Source: CAWATZ01 sp963784995 (GTDB taxonomy: Bacteria > Planctomycetota > Planctomycetia > Gemmatales > Gemmataceae). Taken from it: a DNA stretch of 64,000 nucleotides. The position numbers and the translations under genes were made by a program. Below the pieces are notes generated by a model. That model worked only from the letters and a program-made list of their open reading frames with translations, was not told the DNA's origin and made no database searches. The stretch is taken from the NCBI GenBank assembly GCA_963784995.1, contig CAWATZ010000006.1, positions 806,001-870,000 on the forward strand, written 5' to 3'. Shown here piece by piece: positions 17,319 to 25,656 of this stretch (within the stretch, counting starts at the first letter, position 1; every line of letters starts with the position of its first letter).

Positions 17319-18418
17319 TCATCCCTTCTTTCGATTCCCCTGGCGGGCGGGGCCGACACCGAGAACGGGGACCGTTTCCAGCAGCTCGTGAACGACGTCC
17401 ACGGTGCGCTTGCCTTCCAGCTCGGCCTCGGGTCGCAGGATCAGGCGATGGCCCAGCACCGGGGCCGCGATGGCGTGGACGTCCTCGTGGGTGAAGTAGT
17501 GCCGGCCGTCGAGCAGGGCGCGGCGCGGGCGCAGCGGAGCAGGCACAGCGAGGCCCGCGGGCTGGCGCCGAGGAAAATGTCGGGGTGCTTCCGGCTCTCC
17601 TCGGCCAGCGAGACAATGTAATCGAGCAGGCTATCGTCGCCGTGGACGGCGGCCACCTGGGCCTGCAAGCTCAGGATCTGGTCTGCCGAGAAGACCTCGG
17701 CCGGCTCGACCACGGGCCGGCTGTGAAGCCGGAGCAGGTCCACCTCGCTCGCGCGGTCGGGATAGCCCATGTGGACCCGCAAGAGGAAGCGATCCAGCTG
17801 GGCCTCGGGCAGCCGATAGACGCCTTCCTGCTCCACCGGGTTCTGGGTGGCCAGCACCATGAACGGCCGGGGCAATTGCAAGGTCGTGCCCTCGACGGTC
17901 ACCTGGTTTTCCTGCATCGCCTCCAGCAGGGCGGACTGCGTCTTGGCCGGGGCGCGGTTGACCTCGTCGGCCAGCAGCACCTGGCAGAAGATTGGCCCCC
18001 GCCGCAGCACAAAGTCGTTCTGCTTGCGGTCAAAGACGTAGGTGCCGGTCACGTCGGACGGCAGCAGGTCGGGGGTGAACTGGATGCGCTGGTACTGCGT
18101 GCCCAGCACCCGGGCGAAGGTCTTCGAGAGGGTGGTCTTGGCGACCCCGGGGACACCCTCCAGCAGGACGTGGCCGGCGCCCAGCAGCGCGATCAGCAAC
18201 TGGAGGGTGACTTCCTCCATGCCGACGACCACCCGGCCCACCTCGGCCAGCACCTGGTCGCGCAGCGGACGGATCCGGCTGGCCAGTTCGCGCAGCCCGG
18301 TAAACCCTGCCTCCGGGGCGTGGTTGACGCTCCGGGCCAGCGGAATGGCCATCGGGGCGGCCTCGCTGGTTGCCGGGCTCTCACCGACCACTCGGGGGAG
18401 ATCGTTGGGATGAGTCAT
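17319..18418 (-). pseudogene. MoxR-family AAA+ ATPase, single-base frameshift
   Basis: MoxR-type ATPase of about 366 aa. Walker A is GVPGVAKTTLS near residue 75, Walker B LLADEVNRAPAKTQSALLEAMQ near 135, sensor 1 ATQNPVEQEG near 170. After GASPRASLCLLRCARA the frame is lost; the adjacent frame continues with ARALLDGRHYFTHEDVHAIA and ends at 17319. Restoring one C near 17530 repairs it, so an assembly error is likely. ATG 18418 overlaps the stop of the upstream DUF4350 gene (ATGA). Genes of this type energise or remodel partners bearing VWA/DUF58 domains. Confidence 0.85.
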
Positions 18419-19938
18419 GCTGCGCTTTTCACCTGAAGGGCGCCGCTGGCGAGGTCCGCCTGCAACTGTTCTAGCTGGGCGAGCAACCCCGGCCAGTCGC
18501 CGGGCCGGACCCGGACGGGCCGCGGATCGAAAGCCAATCGCCACAACCGCAAGACCTGACGCCGCTTTTGCCAGCGCTGCCAGAAAGTCCCTGTCGCATT
18601 GATGGCAGGAGGCCGCAGTGGGTCCGCCGGGGCCGCCACGCCGGCCGACAGGAACGTCTCCCGGGCCAGGTGCCGGGCGTTCTCCCAGAGGTTGCCGTTT
18701 TTCCGCAGTTCCTGCTGCCGGTGTTCCAGCAGCGAGTCGGGTCGGCCCGGCCCGGCTCCGAGCGCCTCGGCCAGGAGCGGCAGCGCCTTCTCGGGATGGG
18801 GGCCCTGGAATTGCCGTAACCGCCACAGGGCCCAGGCCAGCAGCAGCCCCGTCAGCACAAGGACGGCGACGTAGGGGACCTTCCTCTCATCAATGCGTTG
18901 GCGGGCAAAGTGGTTGAAGGCGTCCTGGTCCTCCAGATGGGCCAGGTGCTGTTCCAGTGCCAGCATCAGGGCCCGGAGGCCCTTTTCCGAGAGGCCGGGA
19001 ACCTCCTTCAGCGAGATTTTGAAGTTGCTCTTGACCTCGCCCTCTTCCAGAAACAGGACGTGGTCGCGGCTTCCATTCGATGAGGTCCGGAGGTAGTCCA
19101 CGCAATTCGAGGCGAACTCGACGTTATCGATGTCCGGCCGGCTCATCATCATGTTGATGAAGATACTGTGGTCGGCCAGCAGGAGCAGCCGACCGTTCTC
19201 GAAGGAGCCGCCCACGGCAAAAGGCTGCCCATCCGGAACCACCCAGAAGGTGATTCTTTCACCCGACGGGGAAAGGCGACTTTCCTCAAAGGTGAACAAC
19301 TCGGGAAAGCAGCCGGCAGGCAACGAGGCGAGCTCACGAAAAGGAGCCTTCACTCCCTTACCACTTTTTTCAAGGCAAGAAGGCCGATTGGTCGCCACCC
19401 GAAGCGGTTGCTGTTCATGGCCCTGATCAATCAGGAAGAGGTTTGGATCGACTCCTTTTCTCGGCACGAGAATCGGGCATTGCTCGAAACGGTGGTAGCT
19501 CGGCGGATTGGGCTCCCAGCGGTCCTTGTAACAGAACGTCTCGCCCGCGATTGTGCAGCCGGTCAGCTCGATCAGTTCCTTTTTGAGCTTTGGGTCGCTA
19601 ACCTTCTGGTCGGAAGCAAAGAGGATCGCGCCACCCCTCTCGAGGAAATTCCGGATCACGCCATCGCGAACAGGATGTACAGGATCACCGAGAATGATCA
19701 GGATGGTCTTGCTGGGTTCCACTTGCACGCCCGCCTCGTCCACGAGTCCTTCAGGTCGCTCGTAGAGCGGCTTCAGTCCCATTTCAAACAAGATGCGGCG
19801 GAAGATCTCGGTCCCTTCGAGGCCCGCCGCAGGTCGGCCTTGCTCCTGGGTCTGGCCAGCCGGCGCGAGAGCGAGCAGCACCAGCAGCGTGGCGGGCAGA
19901 AGAAGCCAGGAAGGCCAGCGCACGGGCAAGGCGGTCAT
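18415..19938 (-). CDS. DUF4350 domain-containing membrane protein
   Basis: 507 aa. Signal peptide or N-terminal helix (WPSWLLLPATLLVLLALAPA). A GATase-like DUF4350 region lies at about 70-290 (ILIILGDPVHPVRDGVIRNF, GGAILFASDQ, LLLLADHSIFIN). A membrane helix near residue 355 (VAVLVLTGLLLAWALW) and a cytoplasmic helical tail follow. The ATG overlaps the previous stop (ATGA at 19935-19938). DUF4350 proteins typically sit between DUF4129 and MoxR genes, as here. Confidence 0.8.
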   Translation of the reverse strand: MTALPVRWPSWLLLPATLLVLLALAPAGQTQEQGRPAAGLEGTEIFRRILFEMGLKPLYERPEGLVDEAGVQVEPSKTILIILGDPVHPVRDGVIRNFLERGGAILFASDQKVSDPKLKKELIELTGCTIAGETFCYKDRWEPNPPSYHRFEQCPILVPRKGVDPNLFLIDQGHEQQPLRVATNRPSCLEKSGKGVKAPFRELASLPAGCFPELFTFEESRLSPSGERITFWVVPDGQPFAVGGSFENGRLLLLADHSIFINMMMSRPDIDNVEFASNCVDYLRTSSNGSRDHVLFLEEGEVKSNFKISLKEVPGLSEKGLRALMLALEQHLAHLEDQDAFNHFARQRIDERKVPYVAVLVLTGLLLAWALWRLRQFQGPHPEKALPLLAEALGAGPGRPDSLLEHRQQELRKNGNLWENARHLARETFLSAGVAAPADPLRPPAINATGTFWQRWQKRRQVLRLWRLAFDPRPVRVRPGDWPGLLAQLEQLQADLASGALQVKSAA

Positions 19939-21401
19939 GCGGGGTTCAGTCCTGCCAGCAAGCAAAGAGCGCGGCGGGCGAAGGCCTGCTCGTGATGGGA
20001 AAGGGGTACGTCGGCGTCAGCCTGTTCCGGGGCGTAGCGTGCCTGCTCGTAGAGCCGGGCCAGCTGGGCGTTCACTTCGTGGTCCTCGGGCGTGGCGGCG
20101 CTCTGCTGATCGATCTGCTGGGCGAGGTCGCGGTGGTGGTGGGTGCTGGCCTCCGGGCCGAGCAGGAGCAGGGCCAGGTACTCGTAGGCTCGCACCAGTT
20201 CGCCGCGCGTGGTCACCCGATCGGGAGCGACCGGCCAGGGGCCCAGCACCCACGGCTCCTCCTGATCGCCGGCCTGCTGGGCAAACCAGTCGTTCCATTT
20301 CCAAAGCAGGAGGATCACCAGGGCCAGCACGGCAACCCAGACCCAGGTGTCCACGGACGGCACACTGGGCAGGGAACGACCCGAGGGCAGGCCCGACCAG
20401 GAAGGGCCGGAGACGTTTGGCAGCCGGACCCGGGGCATGGAACCTTGGAAGGACGGCAGCCGCACTCCCCAGTCGCGATCCATCAGGCCCTTCCAGTCCA
20501 CCGCGTTGAGCTTCTCGGGGGAGATCCAGCGCCCCACCCGATCCAGCGTCTCCAGCTGTCCCGGAGAGAGGTGGCCCAGGTTCAACTCGTCCGGACCCAG
20601 GCCAGCCCGCTTGAACTGGCGGATGGCGTCGCGGAGGACCTGGCTCTCGTCGGTCATATCCAGCCGCTGCAGACCGTCGGCCAGCTTGTCCAGGTTCCGG
20701 GTCATGAAGTCCTTGAAGCGGTCGGAGAGAGTCGGAGTCGCGGGCGCGCCCGGATTCCCCCCGGAAGCAGGCATGGATGGGCCGCCTTCCGGCATGGTGA
20801 TTTTCCCGGGCTCGACAATCCCGCCTTGCAAGGGATTGGAGGGGAAGGCGTCCTTCCGGGTTAGTTCCTCGAACAGGCCCGTCAGCTTCTCGGGCGTGAG
20901 GTTGAGCTTGCCGATCAACTCCTGGAGTTTGTCCGGGTTTTGAAGCTGGTTGAAATTGAGCGGCTTACCACCGGTTTCCTTGATCAGATCCTGAAAGAGC
21001 TTCCGCCATTGGGGATTGTTGAGCAGCTTGCTCACTTCCGGGTCGCTCGGCTTGAGTTTGAGCAGCCGTTGAATGTCCCCGTCCTTCAGTTTGAGCTGGT
21101 TCTTCAGGAGCGTTTGCAGGTTCTTGTCCTGGAGGAGCCCCCGGAGCAGGGGCGGCGTATCGCGCAACTGCTGGGCCCGCTGGAGCCGGTCGAGCAGCGC
21201 TTGCTCGATGTTGCCGGGCGGGGCCAGATTGTCCAGCAGGAAATGGGAGCGGTGTTCGGGTTTGGCATCGGGGAACTGGTCAACAGGGATCGCGAGAGGC
21301 TTGAGGCTGCTGCCGGCAGAAGGGCGTCGTTGTGCCTGGCAGGCGAAGGTCAGCCCTAACCAGAAGGTACACACCAGGAGCGGCCAGTACGGACGGCGCA
21401 T
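19935..21401 (-). CDS. Membrane protein with DUF4129-like C-terminus, first gene of the MoxR operon
   Basis: 488 aa. Signal peptide MRRPYWPLLVCTFWLGLTFA. A long helical, charged extracytoplasmic region with LLKNQLKLKDGDIQRLLKLK follows, a Pro/Gly-rich linker, a single membrane helix near residue 350 (VWVAVLALVILLLWKW), then a cytoplasmic DUF4129-like end (ELVRAYEYLALLLLGPEAS; LARLYEQARYAPE). ATG 21401 is preferred over 21407 or 21416 because GGAGGA lies 6 bases upstream of it. First gene of the run through 13878. Confidence 0.75.
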   Translation of the reverse strand: MRRPYWPLLVCTFWLGLTFACQAQRRPSAGSSLKPLAIPVDQFPDAKPEHRSHFLLDNLAPPGNIEQALLDRLQRAQQLRDTPPLLRGLLQDKNLQTLLKNQLKLKDGDIQRLLKLKPSDPEVSKLLNNPQWRKLFQDLIKETGGKPLNFNQLQNPDKLQELIGKLNLTPEKLTGLFEELTRKDAFPSNPLQGGIVEPGKITMPEGGPSMPASGGNPGAPATPTLSDRFKDFMTRNLDKLADGLQRLDMTDESQVLRDAIRQFKRAGLGPDELNLGHLSPGQLETLDRVGRWISPEKLNAVDWKGLMDRDWGVRLPSFQGSMPRVRLPNVSGPSWSGLPSGRSLPSVPSVDTWVWVAVLALVILLLWKWNDWFAQQAGDQEEPWVLGPWPVAPDRVTTRGELVRAYEYLALLLLGPEASTHHHRDLAQQIDQQSAATPEDHEVNAQLARLYEQARYAPEQADADVPLSHHEQAFARRALCLLAGLNPA

Positions 21402-21576
21402 GCCCATTCCTCCCATCCGGGTTCGCCCAGCGATCCCAAGAAGTGCATTTTAGGGCTGTTCCAAAGCGAATGCAAGCCAGTGCTTGCCTTGCGGGAAGCG
21501 TTCGGTGGAGGGAGCCGGAAGAGGAGGGAATGTGCTCGCGCGGAATGGCGAACACAGCGTCAACCGAGGTGTTGCA

Positions 21577-21705
21577 CGACCCCTGCCGGCTTGCCCGGCA
21601 GGTGAAGCAGGTCAGCAGCTAGAGAGGAAGGCGCGAAAAGGTTTTTCCGCCCGTGCTTTCTAGCCTCAGACCTGCTTCACCTGCCGGGCAAGCCGGCAGG
21701 GGTCG
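21577..21705. repeat. 129-bp MITE-like element, copy 2; gap 21402-21752
   Basis: Same terminal arms as the element at 17148-17279. The core (GCGCGAAAAGGTTTTTCCGC) is the reverse complement of that copy, so the two are inverted relative to each other. It occupies most of the space between the operon promoter region and the end of the PDZ gene; nothing else is seen there. Confidence 0.85.
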
Positions 21706-21752
21706 AACAACCAGGTCGTTGCTTTGCACCCGAAATGGCAGCCGGCCTGCGC

Positions 21753-22889
21753 TCACTTGTTCGGGGCGGCCTGGGCCCGGCCGCTCTTGCCAAGCAAGGT
21801 TTTCACCTTGTCCCGGTACGCTTCCGGAACCTGGTCCACGCTGCCGAAGCGCAGTGTGGTCGGTCCATCCTTGATGACGATCTCGGTGGCCGCGACCGCG
21901 CCATTGTTGGACGTGCCGCTGACGTCGATGGTCAGCTGGCCCTCCTGGTAGGTCGCGGTGAAGGTCCCCGCGGCGACCACGGGAATGGCCGGAGCATTGC
22001 CCTGGCCGCCCAGACCAAACCCACCTGCTCGGGGCAGCCCGACTCCTCGGATTGGCTGCACCGGCAATTGGGGGAAGTTGGGCAGCGGGGCCCGGAAGGG
22101 GTTGTTCAGAGGGAAGCCGGGGTTCTGGGGGAAGGGGTTGGCTCCCCCAAAGCCCCCGGCCGGCTCGGCAGGCGTTTCCGGAAGGGTCAGGCCCTTGACG
22201 TCGGTCTTGCGGCCCTTGCGGAACACGACCGCGTTGACCGGCTTGTTGGCCTTGATCGCCTCCAGCGCCTTCGCCAGTGCGGCGGGATCGCGCGACACCG
22301 CCTTGCCCTCGAGTTCCAGCAGGATGTCGGAGGCCCGCAGCCCCGCCTTTGACGCGGGCGTCTCCACGCCGATCTCGGTCAGCACCAGACCTTGCCCCTT
22401 GGGAAGGTCGAGCTGCTCCGCCAGCGCATCGTCGGGGGCCTTGACCTCGACCCCGAGACGCTGGAACTGGGCCGACTCGGACCGATTGCCGAAGCCGCCG
22501 AAGCCGAGCCCGGGCTGCGGCAGGGGCGGCTGCATTTTGCGGAGCATTTGCATCTGTTTCTGGTTGATCTTCATCATCTGGTCCATCATCCCGGACAGGT
22601 CGCCCAGGTTCGGACCCTTGGCTCCGTTCTTCAGCAGCAGCTGCATCATCCCTTGCATCATCTGCGTGGTCCCTTCCATTTGCTGGTCGAGCAGGTCGTC
22701 CAGCGTCGGCGGAGCGTCCTTCCTGGCTTCCGCCTTCCTGGCGGCCTCCTCCTTCTCCGCTTTCTTCTCCTTGGCCGCCTCGGCATACACGCGGTAGCCG
22801 TAGATCAGCAGGCCCACGATCGCCAGCAGGGCGACGGTTCGCCACCTCTTCCAGCTGGCGTCGCGCTTTTTGACAAGTTCGCTTCGCAT
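21753..22889 (-). CDS. Membrane-anchored PDZ-domain protein
   Basis: 378 aa. Starts MRSELVKKRDASWKRW, then one membrane helix (TVALLAIVGLLIYGYRVYA). A Lys/Glu/Ala coiled segment is followed by a Met/Gln-rich region (about 75-120) and a PDZ domain (about 140-225: LGVEVKAPDDALAEQLDLPK, GVETPASKAGLRASDILLEL). A Pro/Phe/Gly-rich linker and a beta-rich C-terminal domain follow. No protease domain is present, so it is probably a scaffold or sensor. ATG 22889 has GAGGAG 5 bases upstream. Divergent from the ECF sigma gene, with mirrored promoter-like arms between them. Confidence 0.75.
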   Translation of the reverse strand: MRSELVKKRDASWKRWRTVALLAIVGLLIYGYRVYAEAAKEKKAEKEEAARKAEARKDAPPTLDDLLDQQMEGTTQMMQGMMQLLLKNGAKGPNLGDLSGMMDQMMKINQKQMQMLRKMQPPLPQPGLGFGGFGNRSESAQFQRLGVEVKAPDDALAEQLDLPKGQGLVLTEIGVETPASKAGLRASDILLELEGKAVSRDPAALAKALEAIKANKPVNAVVFRKGRKTDVKGLTLPETPAEPAGGFGGANPFPQNPGFPLNNPFRAPLPNFPQLPVQPIRGVGLPRAGGFGLGGQGNAPAIPVVAAGTFTATYQEGQLTIDVSGTSNNGAVAATEIVIKDGPTTLRFGSVDQVPEAYRDKVKTLLGKSGRAQAAPNK

Positions 22890-22951
22890 CGCACTCCTCG
22901 TCAACGGGGTTGGGGAACGCCGCCCGGCACTCCCGGGCGTTCGTCTTTCTT

Positions 22952-22990
22952 CCAAGTACCGGGGGTGCCGGGAAATCTATCGCGGAAATG
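22952..22990 (-). promoter_or_regulatory. Left arm of mirrored promoter-like motif (upstream of PDZ gene)
   Basis: Read toward the PDZ gene the sequence contains CGCGATAGATTTC, about 10 bases, then CCGGTACTTGG. The same pattern, in the other orientation, precedes the ECF sigma gene at 23151-23189. The motif ends about 62 bp from the PDZ start. Confidence 0.5.
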
Positions 22991-23024
22991 CCGAGGGCGC
23001 ACTGCTCGATTTTGCCGGGGATGT

Positions 23025-23111
23025 CCGAGCCGCGCACGCAGCGCAGCGGAGTAAGCGGCCCCGGGGAGCCCGCAGGGCCACTTACTCCGCTGCGCTGCGT
23101 GCGCGGCTCGG
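23025..23111. repeat. Hairpin repeat, CCGAGCCGCGCACGC family, copy 1
   Basis: Arms of about 34 bp beginning CCGAGCCGCGCACGCAGCG. One of three copies (others at 28957-29038 and 46980-47067). It sits between the two mirrored arms of the divergent PDZ/ECF promoter region. Confidence 0.85.
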
Positions 23112-23150
23112 CGAGCAAACCAAACCGGCGGCTTTCTCTTTCACCCGGAC

Positions 23151-23189
23151 GCGATTCGCGATAGATTTCGGTAAGTGGCCGGTACTTGG
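23151..23189 (+). promoter_or_regulatory. Right arm of mirrored promoter-like motif (upstream of ECF sigma gene)
   Basis: TCGCGATAGATTTC, then CCGGTACTTGG ending 16 bp before the sigma start codon. It matches the left arm at 22952-22990 read outward. This may be a promoter recognised by the adjacent ECF sigma itself, or an operator. Confidence 0.5.
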
Positions 23190-23205
23190 TGAGAGAGGAG
23201 CTTGC

Positions 23206-23802
23206 ATGGCACGATCGGCGACGACCAGGCCGAGTCTGCTGGCCCGCATCCGCGACCCGGGGGACCAGCAGGCGTGGGCGGAGTTCGTGGAGATCTACGC
23301 TCCGCTGGTCTACGGCTTCGCGCTCAAGCAGGGCTTGCAGGACGCCGACGCGGCGGACCTCACCCAGGAGGTGCTGCGTGCCGTGGCTCGCTCGGTGCCC
23401 CGGCTGGAGTACGACCGCAGTCGCGGCTCATTCCGCGGCTACTTGTTCACGGTGGTCCGCAACGAGCTGCGCGATTTCCACAGCGCCCGGCAGCGGCACT
23501 GTCCCGGCAGCGGCGACACGGACGTGCAATGGCGGCTGGAGCAGCAGCCGGCCCGGGTCGAGGACGACTCGGCCCTGTGGGAGCGGGAGTATGAGCGGCA
23601 ACTGTTCGCCTGGGCGGTCGAGCAGGTTCGCCGGGACTTTCAGGAATCGACCTGGCAGGCCTTCTGGCTGACCAGCATCCAGGGCAAGAGCGGCAAGGAA
23701 GTGGCGGACATCCTGGGACTGTCCACGGCGGCGGTCTATCTCGCCAAGCGCCGGGTGATGACCCGGCTCAAGGAGCAGATCGAGCAGATGCAAGCGGAGT
23801 AA
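23206..23802 (+). CDS. ECF RNA polymerase sigma factor
   Basis: 198 aa. Region 2 is at about 20-90 (WAEFVEIYAPLVYGFALKQG, DADAADLTQEVL, FRGYLFTVVRNELRDF). Region 4 is at about 135-190 (STWQAFWLTSIQGKSGKEVA, LGLSTAAVYLAKRRVMTRL). Planctomycete-type ECF, found next to a receptor kinase. GAGAGGAG lies 5 bases before ATG 23206. The next gene in the same direction encodes a kinase whose N-terminus is a zinc-finger anti-sigma-like segment, so the pair is probably one signalling unit. Confidence 0.9.
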   Translation: MARSATTRPSLLARIRDPGDQQAWAEFVEIYAPLVYGFALKQGLQDADAADLTQEVLRAVARSVPRLEYDRSRGSFRGYLFTVVRNELRDFHSARQRHCPGSGDTDVQWRLEQQPARVEDDSALWEREYERQLFAWAVEQVRRDFQESTWQAFWLTSIQGKSGKEVADILGLSTAAVYLAKRRVMTRLKEQIEQMQAE

Positions 23803-23805
23803 GTC

Positions 23806-23873
23806 GTAGCCGCAGGCGGCTCGCCTGCTGGCTTGATTCGGAGACAGCCTGCAGGCGAGCCGCCTGCGGCTAC
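23806..23873 (+). repeat. Strong hairpin between ECF sigma and kinase genes
   Basis: Arms of about 22 bp (GTAGCCGCAGGCGGCTCGCC and complement), 3 bp after the sigma stop and 14 bp before the kinase start. It could lower read-through from sigma to kinase, protect the transcript end, or be just a repeat copy. Confidence 0.75.
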
Positions 23874-23887
23874 GGCGGAGGGGAGGC

Positions 23888-25576
23888 ATGACCCGGCGAA
23901 CGTCCTGTCCTGATTCGTGCCGGTGGAGCGAGCTGCTGGACGGCCAGCTGCCGGCCCGGGAACACGCCGAGCTGAGCGGGCACCTGGAGGTTTGTCCCGG
24001 CTGCCAGGAAAAACTGGAGTGGCTGACGGCGATGGACGTGTCCTGGTGCGATCCCGCCCGCTCGCTGGAGCAGCCGAGGCCATCCAGTCCGAGGCTGCGC
24101 CGGGTCATCGAGGACCTCAAGTCCGAGGCCGGCAACACCACGGGCCCTCATCTGTCGGTCGAGTCCAGCGTGCCGGACCTGCCGTTCCTCCGTCCGCTTG
24201 AGGGGCCCGATCGCATCGGCCGCCTGGGGCCCTACGAGGTGATCGAGGTGATCGGCCAGGGTGGCATGGGCACGGTCCTGAAGGCGTTCGATCCGGCGCT
24301 GCAGCGGTTGGTGGCCGTCAAGGTGCTTGCCCTCCAGTGGGCGACCAGCGCGGCCGCCCGGCAGCGTTTCGAGCGGGAGGGACGGGCCATGGCGGCGGTC
24401 CATCACGATCACGTGGTGGCCGTCCATGGCGTGGAGCAGTTTGAGGGCCTGCCTTACCTGGTGATGGAATACGTTCCCGGGGAGTCGCTGCAGCAGCATC
24501 TGGACCGAGCGGGGACTCTGGAACTGGAGGAGGTCCTGAGCATCGGCATGCAGACAGCCTCCGGCCTGGCGGCGGCTCACGAGCAGGGACTGATCCACCG
24601 CGACGTCAAACCGGCCAACATCCTGCTGCAAGGAGAACGAGTCAAGCTCACCGATTTCGGCCTGGCCCGGGCGGTCGATGACGCCAGCCTGACGCACAGC
24701 GGCGTGATTGCCGGCACGCCCTATTACATGTCTCCGGAGCAGGCGCGCGGCACATCCCTGGACCCGCGCACGGACCTGTTCAGTCTGGGGAGCGTCCTCT
24801 ACACCCTGTGTACCGGACGACCGCCTTTCAGCGGATCGACGGTCCTGGCCGTCCTGCGGAGCGTCTGCGAGGACACGCCGCAAACCATCCAGGAGCTGAA
24901 CCCGGCAATCCCGGACTGGTTTGTCGAGATCATCGACACGCTGCTGGCCAAGGAGCCCACGGACCGGTTCCTGTCCGCGGAGGAACTGGCCCGGTTGCTG
25001 CGTCAGCACCTGCGCCATCTCCGTTCACCCGATCAGGTGCGCAGGCCGGATCGCCTGTCGCGACGCCGGCCGCGCCGCCCGGGCCGCCGAAGGCTGCTCC
25101 TTGTTCTTGCGTGTTTCGCTCTCGGTTTACTGGGTGCGTTCGCTTGCTGGTTTGCCTTCGGCCCCAGGACCGGGCGCGATCCTGGCATTGCCCAGGAGGG
25201 CGGGGATCGGGCCGCGATCGGCCAGGCCTTTGACCTCACCAACGGACGCGTGCTGCGGATGGGTTTGCAGGATTCCGTTCAGGTGGATTACCGCCGAACG
25301 CAAACGGACCTCCCGGCCGACGCCCGCTGCGTCTGGGTTGTCCAGTCGCCCCAGGGACTGCTCTGGGAAGACCGCTTCCTTCCCGCGCAAAGGGGGCAGC
25401 AAGGGACCCTCCAGGCCAGGATCGGCGCAGGCGGTTTTAATCCGGGCAGGCCACTCGGCAGGGGCAATCTGGAACCGAGGCTGAACTTGGGCCCGGTGGA
25501 AACGTACCTGGCAATGGACGTGGGTGGCCAGCGGGTGCGGATCTCGAACACGCTCTTCCTCAACCGCTGGCCGTGA
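23888..25576 (+). CDS. Receptor-type serine/threonine protein kinase with zinc-finger anti-sigma-like N-terminus
   Basis: 562 aa. The N-terminal 50 residues form a zf-HC2-like domain (LSGHLEVCPGCQEKL). The Hanks-type kinase spans about 110-370: glycine loop IGQGGMGTVLKA, VAVKVL Lys, HRDVKPANILL near 236, DFGLARA near 255, GTPYYMSPEQARG. All catalytic residues are present. One membrane helix near 402-425 and a 135-residue extracytoplasmic domain of unknown type ending ISNTLFLNRWP follow. GGAGGGGAGG precedes the ATG. Probably senses an envelope signal and acts on the neighbouring ECF sigma. Confidence 0.9.
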   Translation: MTRRTSCPDSCRWSELLDGQLPAREHAELSGHLEVCPGCQEKLEWLTAMDVSWCDPARSLEQPRPSSPRLRRVIEDLKSEAGNTTGPHLSVESSVPDLPFLRPLEGPDRIGRLGPYEVIEVIGQGGMGTVLKAFDPALQRLVAVKVLALQWATSAAARQRFEREGRAMAAVHHDHVVAVHGVEQFEGLPYLVMEYVPGESLQQHLDRAGTLELEEVLSIGMQTASGLAAAHEQGLIHRDVKPANILLQGERVKLTDFGLARAVDDASLTHSGVIAGTPYYMSPEQARGTSLDPRTDLFSLGSVLYTLCTGRPPFSGSTVLAVLRSVCEDTPQTIQELNPAIPDWFVEIIDTLLAKEPTDRFLSAEELARLLRQHLRHLRSPDQVRRPDRLSRRRPRRPGRRRLLLVLACFALGLLGAFACWFAFGPRTGRDPGIAQEGGDRAAIGQAFDLTNGRVLRMGLQDSVQVDYRRTQTDLPADARCVWVVQSPQGLLWEDRFLPAQRGQQGTLQARIGAGGFNPGRPLGRGNLEPRLNLGPVETYLAMDVGGQRVRISNTLFLNRWP

Positions 25577-25590
25577 ACTCTTCTCTCAAA

Positions 25591-25640
25591 GCCGCTTGCG
25601 GCTTAGCGCACCAGTCGGATGACGCAAAACCGCAAGCGGC
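25591..25640. terminator. Hairpin between convergent genes
   Basis: Arms GCCGCTTGCGG (25591-25601) and CCGCAAGCGGC (25630-25640), 15 bp from both the kinase stop and the CpxP-like stop. No T-run; plausible bidirectional terminator. Confidence 0.5.
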
Positions 25641-25656
25641 TCAGGGGCGATCCAAC

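Noticed and set aside
14246..17494. 1082-codon plus-strand open frame opposite the DUF58 and membrane protein genes
   Set aside because: Gln/Arg-rich translation without domains; the minus-strand genes have ribosome sites, coupled overlaps and known domains.
17148..21705. Insertion sequence carrying a transposase
   Set aside because: The elements are about 130 bp and contain no gene; only a non-autonomous MITE-like nature is supported.
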